Assembly (NCBI GenBank): GCA_022511355.1
Contig: JAFLRS010000063.1
Coordinates: forward strand, 1-9,915
DNA from: Alistipes sp.
GTDB lineage: Bacteria > Bacteroidota > Bacteroidia > Bacteroidales > Rikenellaceae
Direction: 5' to 3'
DNA: 9,915 nucleotides
Shown piece after piece: positions 1 to 7,288 of this stretch. Below the pieces are notes generated by a model. The model did no database searches, was not told where the DNA came from, and saw only the letters and a program-made list of their open reading frames with translations. The translations under genes were made by a program, and so were the position numbers. The number at the start of each line of letters is the position of its first letter. Within the stretch, counting starts at the first letter, position 1.

Positions 1-305
1 AACTACTAACCCAAACTTAAATAAATGAAGAAACCTCACTGCGCCGTGCAGTTTTTCGACGCAGATACCCTCTCTACAACAAATCCGATGCCATAAGACC
101 TCTCGTTCCGAACTTTGTCCGTACTGACAATCATTGCGACCGCAGATGACAAATATGACGAAAATTCAGTCGCCGCTGACATTTCGGCCGAACTGCATAC
201 CTGCTTGTCACCTCCTGCACGACATCATGACACAAACCTCCGAACGGCAGACTATTTGCCCGTGCAGCACAAAAAAACAAAACTCACACAAAACCGAATA
301 AATAT
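1..305. other. Non-coding region upstream of clpB
   Basis: I see no convincing gene in this stretch. Short open frames exist, but none resembles a known protein, and the composition (about 40-48% GC by hand count in the first three lines) is clearly lower than in the genes that follow. The frame of the downstream clpB gene is closed by a TGA at 228-230, and the translation after it does not resemble a Clp N-terminal domain. The last 45 bases before clpB are A- and C-rich and nearly free of G, the usual Bacteroidetes leader type without a Shine-Dalgarno sequence. No TTTG-N19-21-TAnnTTTG promoter toward clpB is present; the nearest partial matches are GAACTTTG at 110-117 and a poorer one at 251-258. 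No CIRCE heat-shock operator is seen. Confidence 0.6.
38..56 (+). terminator. Possible weak intrinsic terminator of an upstream gene
   Basis: A five-base-pair hairpin, ACTGC (38-42) with GCAGT (48-52) around the loop GCCGT, is followed by a short T run (52-56). The stem is short, so this could be chance. If real, it would end a rightward transcript from a gene lying left of the window. Confidence 0.3.
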
Positions 306-2438
306 ATGGAAGAGAAAGCACTTGACAGATATGCCGTAAATCTGAATGAGTCGGCCCGTTCGGGTCGTCTCGATCCGGTAATCGGCCGCGACGAGGAGAT
401 TCGCCGCGTATTGCAGATATTGTCCCGCCGCACGAAGAACAATCCCATTCTGGTGGGCGAGGCCGGTGTGGGCAAGACGGCCATAGCCGAAGGCATTGCA
501 CACCGCATAGTGGACGGCGACGTTCCCGAGAATCTGAAATCGAAATCGGTCTATTCGCTCGACATGGGAGCCCTCATTGCGGGCGCGAAGTATCAGGGCG
601 AGTTCGAGGAGCGTCTGAAAGGGGTGGTGAAGGATGTAGTGGAGAGCGACGGCGAGATACTTTTGTTCATCGACGAGATTCACACGTTGGTTGGAGCCGG
701 CAAGTCGGGCGGAGCGATGGATGCGGCCAACATACTGAAGCCCGCCCTCGCGCGAGGCGAGCTTCGCACCATAGGAGCCACCACTCTCGACGAGTATCAG
801 AAATATTTCGAGCAGGACAAGGCTCTGGAGCGCCGTTTTCAGAAGGTCATGGTCGATGAGCCTTCGACCGCCGATGCCGTTTCGATACTGCGCGGCCTCA
901 AAGAACGATATGAAAATCATCATCGCGTGCGCATCAAGGACGAAGCCATTGTGGCGGCGGTAGAGCTGTCGCACCGCTACATAACGTCGCGATTCCTGCC
1001 CGACAAGGCCATCGACCTCGTGGATGAAGCGGCATCGCGTCTGCGGTTGGAGATGAACTCCGTGCCGGAGGAGATAGATTCTCTCGAACGGCGCATACGT
1101 CAGTTGGAAATCGAACGCGAAGCCATTCGCCGCGACGGCGACACGCTGCGGATGAAGAGTCTCGGCGAGGAGTTGGAGTCGCTGCGCGGCAAGGACCGCG
1201 AACTGCGTGCGAAGTGGCAGGGCGAGCGTGACTTGCTGAACAGCATACAGGAGAACAAGGATTTGATTGAACATCTTCGCATCGAGGCTCAGCAGGCGGA
1301 GCGTCAGGGCGACTACGGCCGCGTGGCCGAGATTCGCTACGGCCGCATTGCGGAGGCTCAGAAGCGAATCGACGATTTGCGTGCCGAGGCGGCGGGCAGC
1401 GGAGTCTCCATGATAAAGGAGGAGGTCGATGCGCAGGACATTGCCGAGGTGGTGTCGCGCTGGACGGGCATTCCGGTGCAGCGGATGCTGGCTTCCGAAC
1501 GCGAGAAGCTTTTGAGTATGGAATCGGAGCTTCACAAGCGCGTGGTGGGTCAGGACGAGGCCATAGCGGCGGTATCTGATGCCGTAAGACGTTCGCGTGC
1601 CGGTTTGAGCGACCCGCGCCGACCCATAGGTTCGTTCATATTTCTGGGGACGACGGGCGTCGGCAAGACCGAGCTGGCGAAGGCTTTGGCGGAGTTTCTG
1701 TTCAACGACGACAACATGATAACCCGCATCGACATGAGCGAATATCAGGAGCGTCACAGCGTTTCGCGGTTGGTGGGAGCGCCTCCGGGATATGTGGGTT
1801 ACGACGAGGGCGGACAGCTTACCGAAGCGGTGCGACGCAAGCCCTATTCGGTGGTGCTGCTCGACGAAATCGAGAAGGCTCATCCCGACGTGTTCAACAT
1901 TTTGCTGCAGGTGCTCGACGACGGCCGTCTGACCGACAACAAGGGCCGAACGGTCGATTTCCGCAACACGATAATAATCATGACGTCGAATTTGGGTTCG
2001 CAGATTATTCACGAGCGTTTCGCCCGTGCGCTCGAGGAGGGTTCGCTCGACTCCGGGACGGTGGAACGGACGAAGGAGGAGGTGACCGAACTGTTGAAAC
2101 GTTCGCTCAAGCCCGAGTTCGTGAACCGCATCGACGAGACGGTGATTTTCGAACCGTTGGACCGCGATTCGATAGCGCGCATCGTGGAGATACGTCTGGG
2201 TGAGGTTCAGCGTATGCTGTCGGCCAACGGCGTGCATCTGGAGTACACCGAAGCGGCTCGCGATGCGATTGCGGCTGCCGGATTCGACCCCGTATACGGC
2301 GCCCGTCCCGTGAAGAGGGCCATACAGCACGAGGTGATAAACGAACTTTCGAAACGGATTCTGGAGGGGTCGGTGGACCGCGAACACACGGTGCTTCTCG
2401 ACGCCCGCGACGGCCGTATGCTGTTCGAAAACCGATGA
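306..2438 (+). CDS. clpB: ClpB-type disaggregase lacking the N-terminal domain
   Basis: A 710-residue Hsp100 AAA+ chaperone that as a hexamer threads aggregated proteins through its pore together with DnaK. NBD1 has Walker A GEAGVGKT (51-58), pore loop Tyr in GAKYQGEFEE (about 96), Walker B LLFIDE (119-124) and the arginine finger in ALERRFQ (173-179). A coiled-coil M domain (about 245-370), rich in Glu, Arg and Leu, marks ClpB rather than ClpC or ClpA. NBD2 has Walker A GTTGVGKT (448-455), pore loop GYVGYDEGG (495-503), Walker B VVLLDE (516-521), sensor-1 Asn562 and the sensor-2 GARPVKR motif near the end. The family is usually about 860 residues; here the ~150-residue substrate-binding N domain is absent. 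The protein starts in the linker just before NBD1, and an in-frame stop at 228-230 excludes a longer form. All catalytic motifs are intact, so it is probably a working short ClpB. Confidence 0.93.
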   Translation: MEEKALDRYAVNLNESARSGRLDPVIGRDEEIRRVLQILSRRTKNNPILVGEAGVGKTAIAEGIAHRIVDGDVPENLKSKSVYSLDMGALIAGAKYQGEFEERLKGVVKDVVESDGEILLFIDEIHTLVGAGKSGGAMDAANILKPALARGELRTIGATTLDEYQKYFEQDKALERRFQKVMVDEPSTADAVSILRGLKERYENHHRVRIKDEAIVAAVELSHRYITSRFLPDKAIDLVDEAASRLRLEMNSVPEEIDSLERRIRQLEIEREAIRRDGDTLRMKSLGEELESLRGKDRELRAKWQGERDLLNSIQENKDLIEHLRIEAQQAERQGDYGRVAEIRYGRIAEAQKRIDDLRAEAAGSGVSMIKEEVDAQDIAEVVSRWTGIPVQRMLASEREKLLSMESELHKRVVGQDEAIAAVSDAVRRSRAGLSDPRRPIGSFIFLGTTGVGKTELAKALAEFLFNDDNMITRIDMSEYQERHSVSRLVGAPPGYVGYDEGGQLTEAVRRKPYSVVLLDEIEKAHPDVFNILLQVLDDGRLTDNKGRTVDFRNTIIIMTSNLGSQIIHERFARALEEGSLDSGTVERTKEEVTELLKRSLKPEFVNRIDETVIFEPLDRDSIARIVEIRLGEVQRMLSANGVHLEYTEAARDAIAAAGFDPVYGARPVKRAIQHEVINELSKRILEGSVDREHTVLLDARDGRMLFENR

Positions 2439-2442
2439 CAAG

Positions 2443-2475
2443 ATGAGGAACCGATTTTGCGTTCCTCATTTTTTT
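2443..2475 (+). terminator. Intrinsic terminator of clpB
   Basis: A perfect nine-base-pair stem, ATGAGGAAC (2443-2451) with GTTCCTCAT (2461-2469), encloses a nine-base loop and runs into seven T residues (2469-2475). It begins 4 bases after the clpB stop codon. The loop contains TTTG, which also serves as the apparent -33 box of the next promoter. Confidence 0.85.
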
Positions 2476-2485
2476 ATTATCTTTG
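2456..2485 (+). promoter_or_regulatory. Bacteroidetes-type promoter for the DHH phosphoesterase gene
   Basis: The -33 box TTTG (2456-2459) is separated by 18 bases from a perfect -7 box TATCTTTG (2478-2485; consensus TAnnTTTG). The spacing is one base below the usual 19-21. Transcription should start around 2490-2493, almost on top of the ATG at 2494, so the mRNA would be leaderless or nearly so. The -33 box sits in the loop of the clpB terminator, so the two elements share the same DNA. Confidence 0.7.
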
Positions 2486-2493
2486 CGGTGATT

Positions 2494-3555
2494 ATGAATC
2501 TGTCGGAAGAGAACATATCGTTATTGCGCCGGTTGCTCGAGGATGAGCGGAAGCACAATGTGGTGATAGTTTCGCACACCAATCCCGACGGCGATGCACT
2601 CGGTTCGTCGCTGGCTCTGCGTGCGATGTTCGTCCGCTGCGGACACACGGCACGATGCATAGTCCCCAACAAATATCCCTACTTTTTGGACGAGCTTTGC
2701 GGAATCGGAGAGATTATAACCTTCAAGACCCGCGAGGAAGAGGCTCTGAAGGTCGTCGCCGAAGCCGACGTGGTGGTATGCGCCGACATCAACACCCTTT
2801 CGCGGCTCGAACAGCTCAGTTCGGCCATACGCGAAAAGGAGTCGGCCACACGCATACTGGTGGACCACCATCCCTCGCCCGACAACGATTTCGACATCGT
2901 ATTCTCGCATCCCGAATCATCGAGTACCGCCTTTCTGGTCTACAAGATAATAGAAACCATATTCGGAACCTCGTTCTTCGACCGCGAGGTGGCCGAACAG
3001 CTCTACGTGGGCATGATGACCGATACGGGCAACTTCTCGTTTTCGGCCCTCACGCCCGAACTCTACCGTGCGGTGGCGGTGCTGGCCGAAACCGGCATCG
3101 ACATTCCGGCCATCTACAACAAGGTCTACAACTCCTTCACCGAGGGACGCGCACGTCTGTTCGGATATGTCATAAACCGCAAGATGCGCAGTCTGCGCAA
3201 GGGTACGGTCGCCTACATGACCCTCACCGAAGAGGAGATGCGCCGATTCTGGTTCCGTCAGGGCGACAGCGAGGGATTCGTAAACTATCCGCTCACAATC
3301 AAGAAGATGAAGATGTCGGCAATCTTCATCGAATCGACCGACTATATCCGCATATCGTTCCGTTCGCGCGGAGATGTGGATGTGGACACCTTCGCACGCC
3401 GATACTTCAACGGCGGAGGTCACCGCAACGCCGCGGGAGGCAAATCGTTCATTCCTATGGCCGAGACCGTCAGCCGTTTTCTGCAGGCGGTCGAGGAGTT
3501 CGCGCAGGAGGGCGGATTCAGAACCCCGAGGCTAAAATCAAACGAAAACAGCTGA
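2494..3555 (+). CDS. nrnA: DHH-family phosphoesterase, NrnA-like oligoribonuclease / PAP phosphatase
   Basis: A 353-residue cytoplasmic DHH/DHHA1 phosphoesterase. Family members of this type degrade 2-5 nt RNAs and dephosphorylate 3'-phosphoadenosine 5'-phosphate (PAP) to AMP; the exact substrate is inferred from the family. Metal-binding motifs are all present: SHTNPDGDALGSS (27-39), Asp98 in VVCADIN, the name motif VDHH (123-126), and Asp177 in MTDTGN. The C-terminal DHHA1 substrate-binding domain ends with GGGHRNAAGG (307-316). I place the start at the ATG at 2494, not at the in-frame ATG at 2443. The extra 17 residues from 2443 would be encoded by the clpB terminator and the promoter, and family homology begins right after Met 2494. 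The stop lies 3 bases before the ABC transporter gene, so the two are co-transcribed. Confidence 0.88.
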   Translation: MNLSEENISLLRRLLEDERKHNVVIVSHTNPDGDALGSSLALRAMFVRCGHTARCIVPNKYPYFLDELCGIGEIITFKTREEEALKVVAEADVVVCADINTLSRLEQLSSAIREKESATRILVDHHPSPDNDFDIVFSHPESSSTAFLVYKIIETIFGTSFFDREVAEQLYVGMMTDTGNFSFSALTPELYRAVAVLAETGIDIPAIYNKVYNSFTEGRARLFGYVINRKMRSLRKGTVAYMTLTEEEMRRFWFRQGDSEGFVNYPLTIKKMKMSAIFIESTDYIRISFRSRGDVDVDTFARRYFNGGGHRNAAGGKSFIPMAETVSRFLQAVEEFAQEGGFRTPRLKSNENS

Positions 3556-3558
3556 ACA

Positions 3559-5391
3559 ATGCTCAAGACCTATATCCGACTGCTCGGATTCGCCAAACCC
3601 ATAAGCCGTTATGCCGTGCCCTACTTCTTCTATGCGGTGCTGCACGCCATATTCAACACGGTCACATACGCTCTCATAACCCCCATTCTCAAGACCATGT
3701 TCGCCGAGGGTTATGCCTATCGTCCGGTCTATGAGATGCCCGAATTCTCGTTGCGCGAGGGGGCTATGACCGACACTCTCAACTATCTGTACACCTGCAT
3801 TTTCGGAACCGACTTCCGTATGCCTTACGTACTGGCTCTGCTGGCCGGAATACTCATAGCGGTGAATATGTTGAGCAATCTGTTCCGCTATCTGAGTTCG
3901 TACACGGTCGAGTCGATGCGCAACCGCACCGTGCAGCGTATGCGCAACACCATGTACGACAACATCATAGGCATGAACGTGGGTTACTTCAGCGACCAGC
4001 GCAAGGGCGACATCATATCGCGAATAACCTCCGACGTGATGGTGGTGCAGTTCTGCATAACCAACACCCTGCAGGTGGCTTTCCGCGAGCCGTTCCTCAT
4101 TATCGGCTATTTGGTGCTGATGCTCAACATTTCGTGGGAGCTGTCGGTATTTTCGATATTCTTTCTGCCGGTGGTGGGCATCATCATCGGAAGCATCGTC
4201 AAGCGTCTGCGTCACCCCGCGAGCCGCAGTCAGCGCAAGTTGGGCGAGCTTGTCAGCGTGATGGAGGAGTCGCTCTCGGCGGTCAAAATCATAAAAACCT
4301 ACAACGCCGCCGACTACATCAAGGAGAAGTTCCATTCGCTCAATGCCGAAATCACGCGTCTTATGCTGTGGATGGCACGCCGTCAGCAGCTGGCCTCGCC
4401 CATGAGCGAATTTCTGGGCATTCTGGCCGTGGCCGTCATACTCGTATTCGGAGGCTCGCTCGTGATGAAAGGTTCGCTCAGTGCGGCCGGATTCATAACC
4501 TTCATAGCCGTATTCTCGCAGATTACGCGTCCCGTGAGGTCGTTCATCGACCAGTTCGCCAACATCAATCAGGGTGTGGCTGCGGGTGAACGCATCTTCG
4601 CCGTGACCGACGCCCGCCCCGAAATCAATGACCGTCCCGATGCCGAAGAGTTCGAAGGACTGAAGGAGAAGATAGAGTTCCGCAACGTGCGTTTCTCCTA
4701 CGACGGTATGCGCGAAGTACTCGACGGCATTTCGTTCGAGGTGCGCAAGGGCGAGACGGTGGCTCTGGTAGGTCCGTCGGGAGGCGGAAAGTCCACATTG
4801 AGCGAACTCATACCGCGCTTTTACGACGTGCGTGACGGCAGCGTGCTGTTCGACGGCCGTCCGGTGAGCGACTACACGCAGGAGAGTCTGCGTTCGAAGA
4901 TGAGCATCGTCACGCAGGATACGGTTCTGTTCAACGATTCGATAGAGAACAACATAGCGATGGGTCGTCTGGGGGCTTCGCACGAGGAGATTGTCGAGGC
5001 GGCGAAGATAGCCAATGCCGACAAGTTCATCACCGAGACGCCCGAGGGTTACGACACCAATATCGGCGACCGCGGAGCGAAGTTGTCGGGAGGTCAGCGT
5101 CAGCGTCTGAGCATAGCCCGCGCCGTGCTGAAGAACCCCGAAATTCTGATTCTGGACGAGGCCACATCGGCACTCGACACCGAGAGCGAGATGTTGGTTC
5201 AGGAGGCTCTGAACAAACTGCTCAAGGGTCGCACATCGATAGTCATAGCCCATCGTCTGAGTACGGTCTACGATGCCGACCGCATCATCGTAATCGACGA
5301 GGGACGCATAGCCGAACAGGGTACTCATGCCGAACTGGTGGCTGCCAACGGCATATATGCGCGGCTTATAGAGATGCAGCACATAGTATAA
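3559..5391 (+). CDS. MsbA-like ABC exporter (fused membrane and ATPase domains)
   Basis: A 610-residue half-transporter that should work as a homodimer in the inner membrane. Six membrane segments lie at roughly 17-40, 88-110, 162-190, 192-214, 283-303 and 309-322. About 45 extracytoplasmic residues separate the first two. The ATPase domain has Walker A GPSGGGKST (405-413), Q-loop Gln453, the signature LSGGQRQRL (509-517), Walker B ILILDE ending at Asp533-Glu534, the D-loop SALD and H-loop His565. The architecture matches the MsbA/LmrA lipid and multidrug exporter group. Lipid A flipping is possible, but the substrate cannot be read from sequence, so I give no gene symbol. It follows the DHH gene with a 3-base gap and no Shine-Dalgarno sequence, and a strong terminator follows. 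Confidence 0.9.
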   Translation: MLKTYIRLLGFAKPISRYAVPYFFYAVLHAIFNTVTYALITPILKTMFAEGYAYRPVYEMPEFSLREGAMTDTLNYLYTCIFGTDFRMPYVLALLAGILIAVNMLSNLFRYLSSYTVESMRNRTVQRMRNTMYDNIIGMNVGYFSDQRKGDIISRITSDVMVVQFCITNTLQVAFREPFLIIGYLVLMLNISWELSVFSIFFLPVVGIIIGSIVKRLRHPASRSQRKLGELVSVMEESLSAVKIIKTYNAADYIKEKFHSLNAEITRLMLWMARRQQLASPMSEFLGILAVAVILVFGGSLVMKGSLSAAGFITFIAVFSQITRPVRSFIDQFANINQGVAAGERIFAVTDARPEINDRPDAEEFEGLKEKIEFRNVRFSYDGMREVLDGISFEVRKGETVALVGPSGGGKSTLSELIPRFYDVRDGSVLFDGRPVSDYTQESLRSKMSIVTQDTVLFNDSIENNIAMGRLGASHEEIVEAAKIANADKFITETPEGYDTNIGDRGAKLSGGQRQRLSIARAVLKNPEILILDEATSALDTESEMLVQEALNKLLKGRTSIVIAHRLSTVYDADRIIVIDEGRIAEQGTHAELVAANGIYARLIEMQHIV

Positions 5392-5407
5392 GGCGACGGC
5401 AAGAGGC

Positions 5408-5446
5408 AAAAAAACAGGAGTGTCTTCAGGACACTCCTGTTTTTTT
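5408..5446. terminator. Bidirectional intrinsic terminator between convergent operons
   Basis: Seven A residues (5408-5414), CAGGAGTGTC (5415-5424), loop TTCAG, GACACTCCTG (5430-5439) and seven T residues (5440-5446) form a perfect palindromic hairpin. On either strand it reads as a ten-base-pair GC-containing stem followed by a U run. It lies 16 bases past the ABC transporter stop and 15 bases past the end of the leftward kinase gene, so it can end both transcripts. Confidence 0.93.
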
Positions 5447-5461
5447 GGACGCAAAATCCCG

Positions 5462-6544
5462 TCAGAGCGATTTCACGATGCCGCACATTTCATCGTAGTG
5501 TTCTTCGATGCTCTTGAGCAGTGCATACTGCGCATGAGTGCGGACGAGATTGTGTTCGGCATAGGCTGTTTTGTAGTAGGTATCGCCGTCGATGTAGTCC
5601 ATCAGGAATCGGAGGACCTGTTCGTAGGTTATGTAGCGGGCCGAGAATGCGAGCCAATCCAGCTCCGACTGCGTAAGCGTGCCTTTGCGCTGCGAAAGGA
5701 AGCCTTCGGTGTAGGCGCGGAACATCTTCATGTCGATAGCCACGTTGTTCACGTCGCGGTCGTCTTCGGCGCCGGTGTTGGTGTAGGAGCGTATTGCATC
5801 GCCGAAGTCGTTGAGCGAGGTGCTGCTCATAACGGTATCGAGGTCGATGACGCAGAGTACTTCGCCGTTCTTGTCGAAGAGGATATTGCTGATTTTGGTA
5901 TCGTTGTGAGTTACGCGCATGGGAATGGTTCCGTTCTCGACGAGCGACCAGAATGCGAGCATCTCTTCGCGGCGTGATTCTATCCACGAAATCTCTTCGC
6001 GAAGCTCTTTGCAGCGGCCTGCGGCATCGCGGGCGAGCGAAGCGTCCCACTGTTCGAAACGGAATCGTATGTTGTGGAATCCCTTGATGGTTTCGGCCAG
6101 CGGAGTGGTGAAGTCGGCCAGCTGCGACTGGAATTTGCCGATACCTTCACCGCCTTTGCGTGCGAGTGCGGGTGTGTCGGCGCGGTCGTAGGTCACCGAA
6201 CCCTCGATGAAGAGGCACATGGTCCAGAACTGACCTTCATGGATGTAATAGGGTTTGCCGTCGCGGGTGAAGACCACGGTAAGCACTTCGCGAAGCGGAT
6301 CTCCGCCTGCCGCCTCCACCTTTTTGCGGATATGGCCGGTAACTGCCACTATGTTGTCCATCATTGCGGGCACATCGGGGAAGATGTTGTGGTTTTTGCG
6401 CTGAAGGATGTAATCGGGAGCGTCGCCTTCGGTTTTCACTATGAGCGTGTCGTTGATGAATCCCTCGCCGAGGGGTTTGATTTCGGCAACTGCGCCTTCG
6501 ATGCGGAATTGCGCGACGATTGATTGAAGTTCTGCTGTGTTCAT
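5462..6544 (-). CDS. NahK-like sugar 1-kinase (aminoglycoside phosphotransferase fold)
   Basis: A 360-residue cytoplasmic kinase of the APH/choline-kinase fold. The nucleotide loop is LGEGFINDTLIV (25-36). The catalytic loop THNDTKISNILFD (212-224) holds the presumed base Asp215 and Asn220. The metal-binding motif is VIDLDTVM (232-239), with Asp234 and Asp236. Length and the HNDTK...IDLDTVM pattern match bifidobacterial N-acetylhexosamine 1-kinase (NahK, about 359 residues), which makes GlcNAc-1-P or GalNAc-1-P, and related Bacteroidetes proteins often labelled only as phosphotransferases. An antibiotic resistance role is unlikely. The gene starts 22 bases after the CBM9-like gene on the same strand with no promoter or terminator between them, so they form an operon. 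The substrate is an inference; another sugar is possible. Confidence 0.8.
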   Translation of the reverse strand: MNTAELQSIVAQFRIEGAVAEIKPLGEGFINDTLIVKTEGDAPDYILQRKNHNIFPDVPAMMDNIVAVTGHIRKKVEAAGGDPLREVLTVVFTRDGKPYYIHEGQFWTMCLFIEGSVTYDRADTPALARKGGEGIGKFQSQLADFTTPLAETIKGFHNIRFRFEQWDASLARDAAGRCKELREEISWIESRREEMLAFWSLVENGTIPMRVTHNDTKISNILFDKNGEVLCVIDLDTVMSSTSLNDFGDAIRSYTNTGAEDDRDVNNVAIDMKMFRAYTEGFLSQRKGTLTQSELDWLAFSARYITYEQVLRFLMDYIDGDTYYKTAYAEHNLVRTHAQYALLKSIEEHYDEMCGIVKSL

Positions 6545-6566
6545 GATAGTTTATGGTTCTTGATGA

Positions 6567-7214
6567 TTATTCGAATATGAGTGTTCCGAAAAATTCGGGA
6601 CGATGGAAGTCGGGTTTGGGGGTATCAACGGGCGACCATGTTACGTAGTGAGGTATGGAGGTAGCGTCGCCGCACTTGTAGAGGTTCGCGCGCAGAGTCT
6701 GCGGACGCTCGCCCTCGCCGAAGCCCAAAAGCGTGAACGGCACTCCCATGGCGGCCGTCCACTGATGAATGCCCTCCTTTTCGGTGAAAGTTTCGCGCGG
6801 CAGCGAGGTGTGACGTATGACGGTTGCAGCCTCTTCGGGGGTTATGCGCACCACATCGACCTTGCGTGCCCGCTGATGCGACGAGAGAAGCGTGCCTATG
6901 CAGTTCATCTCGAAATTGCGGTAGCCGTTGCCGTCGGGGTCGCCTGTGAAAAGCTCCACACAGCTGTCCTGCCATACGGGTTCGTTGTCCTCGGCGTAGA
7001 GGGCCTTGATTCCGAGTCCGCGCACGAAGAACCGCACGAACAGGTGAGTACGGCTCGCAGCGGCGTCGAACGACACTATCGGACGGTAGGGGAATTCGCT
7101 CCACGGAGCGCAGTCTATGCCCTGACGCACGCCGTGCGATTCGAGAGCCTCGCCCAACTCCCCGAACGACATATTTTCCAGTCCTTCGATAAAGGGTATT
7201 TTCAGGATTTTCAT
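6567..7214 (-). CDS. CBM9-like carbohydrate-binding family protein, no signal peptide
   Basis: A 215-residue protein resembling the stand-alone family 9-like carbohydrate-binding (DOMON-like beta-sandwich) proteins of Bacteroidetes. Recognisable features are the central VWQDSCVELFTGDP (80-93), the following YRNFEMNCIGTLL (98-110), RANLYKCGD (175-183) and the C-terminal block from HYVTWSPV to the FHRPEFFGTLIFE end (189-215). Family-9-type domains usually bind sugar chain ends, but no activity can be assigned here. The N terminus (MKILKIPFIEGL) has no signal peptide or lipobox, so it should be cytoplasmic. I use the ATG at 7214 rather than the TTG two codons upstream. A near-consensus promoter lies just upstream, and the kinase gene follows in the same transcript. 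Confidence 0.75.
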   Translation of the reverse strand: MKILKIPFIEGLENMSFGELGEALESHGVRQGIDCAPWSEFPYRPIVSFDAAASRTHLFVRFFVRGLGIKALYAEDNEPVWQDSCVELFTGDPDGNGYRNFEMNCIGTLLSSHQRARKVDVVRITPEEAATVIRHTSLPRETFTEKEGIHQWTAAMGVPFTLLGFGEGERPQTLRANLYKCGDATSIPHYVTWSPVDTPKPDFHRPEFFGTLIFE

Positions 7215-7233
7215 TTGCAAAAGGTTTTACCTA

Positions 7234-7265
7234 CAAAAATACATTTTTTTTTGGATTTTAGCAAA
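7234..7265 (-). promoter_or_regulatory. Near-ideal Bacteroidetes promoter for the CBM9-kinase operon
   Basis: Read on the minus strand, TTTG (7265-7262), a 20-base spacer and TATTTTTG (7241-7234) match the TTTG-N19-21-TAnnTTTG consensus perfectly. Transcription should begin near 7227-7229, giving a leader of about 14 bases before the ATG at 7214. The spacer contains a run of A residues on the minus strand. No terminator separates it from xerD upstream, so some read-through is likely. Confidence 0.82.
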
Positions 7266-7288
7266 GGGCGGGAGCGGATAAGAGGGGA

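Noticed and set aside
12..19. Minus-strand -7 box TAAGTTTG near the left edge, suggesting a divergent promoter
   Set aside because: No TTTG-like -33 box lies 19-21 bases upstream, and the gene it would serve is outside the window. An eight-base match with two free positions can occur by chance.
115..339. A possible 74-residue gene just upstream of clpB
   Set aside because: It uses a TTG start, overlaps the clpB start, and its C-terminal part is the A-rich leader translated; no motif or family resemblance is visible.
448..500. Walker A variant GEAGVGKT in NBD1 of ClpB as a possible defect
   Set aside because: The P-loop Gly, Lys and Thr needed for ATP binding are intact, and Ala in place of Pro at this position is found in active Clp proteins.
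252..2441. A 729-residue open frame on the minus strand opposite clpB
   Set aside because: It mirrors clpB almost exactly, resembles no known family, and has the His-, Arg- and Leu-heavy composition of an antisense reading of GC-rich codons. The long frame is a codon-use artefact.
2655..3734. A 359-residue plus-strand frame overlapping the DHH gene and the start of the exporter
   Set aside because: It is a shifted reading of two clear genes, with low-complexity Arg/Gly/His composition and no recognisable motifs.
3538..5454. A 638-residue open frame on the minus strand opposite the ABC exporter
   Set aside because: It is antisense to a gene with complete ABC motifs, is rich in His and Arg without domain features, and its start overlaps the bidirectional terminator.
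5462..6544. Aminoglycoside resistance enzyme
   Set aside because: The fold is shared, but the catalytic pattern (HNDTK, IDLDTV), length and chromosomal context with a carbohydrate-binding-like protein fit sugar 1-kinases better than resistance enzymes.
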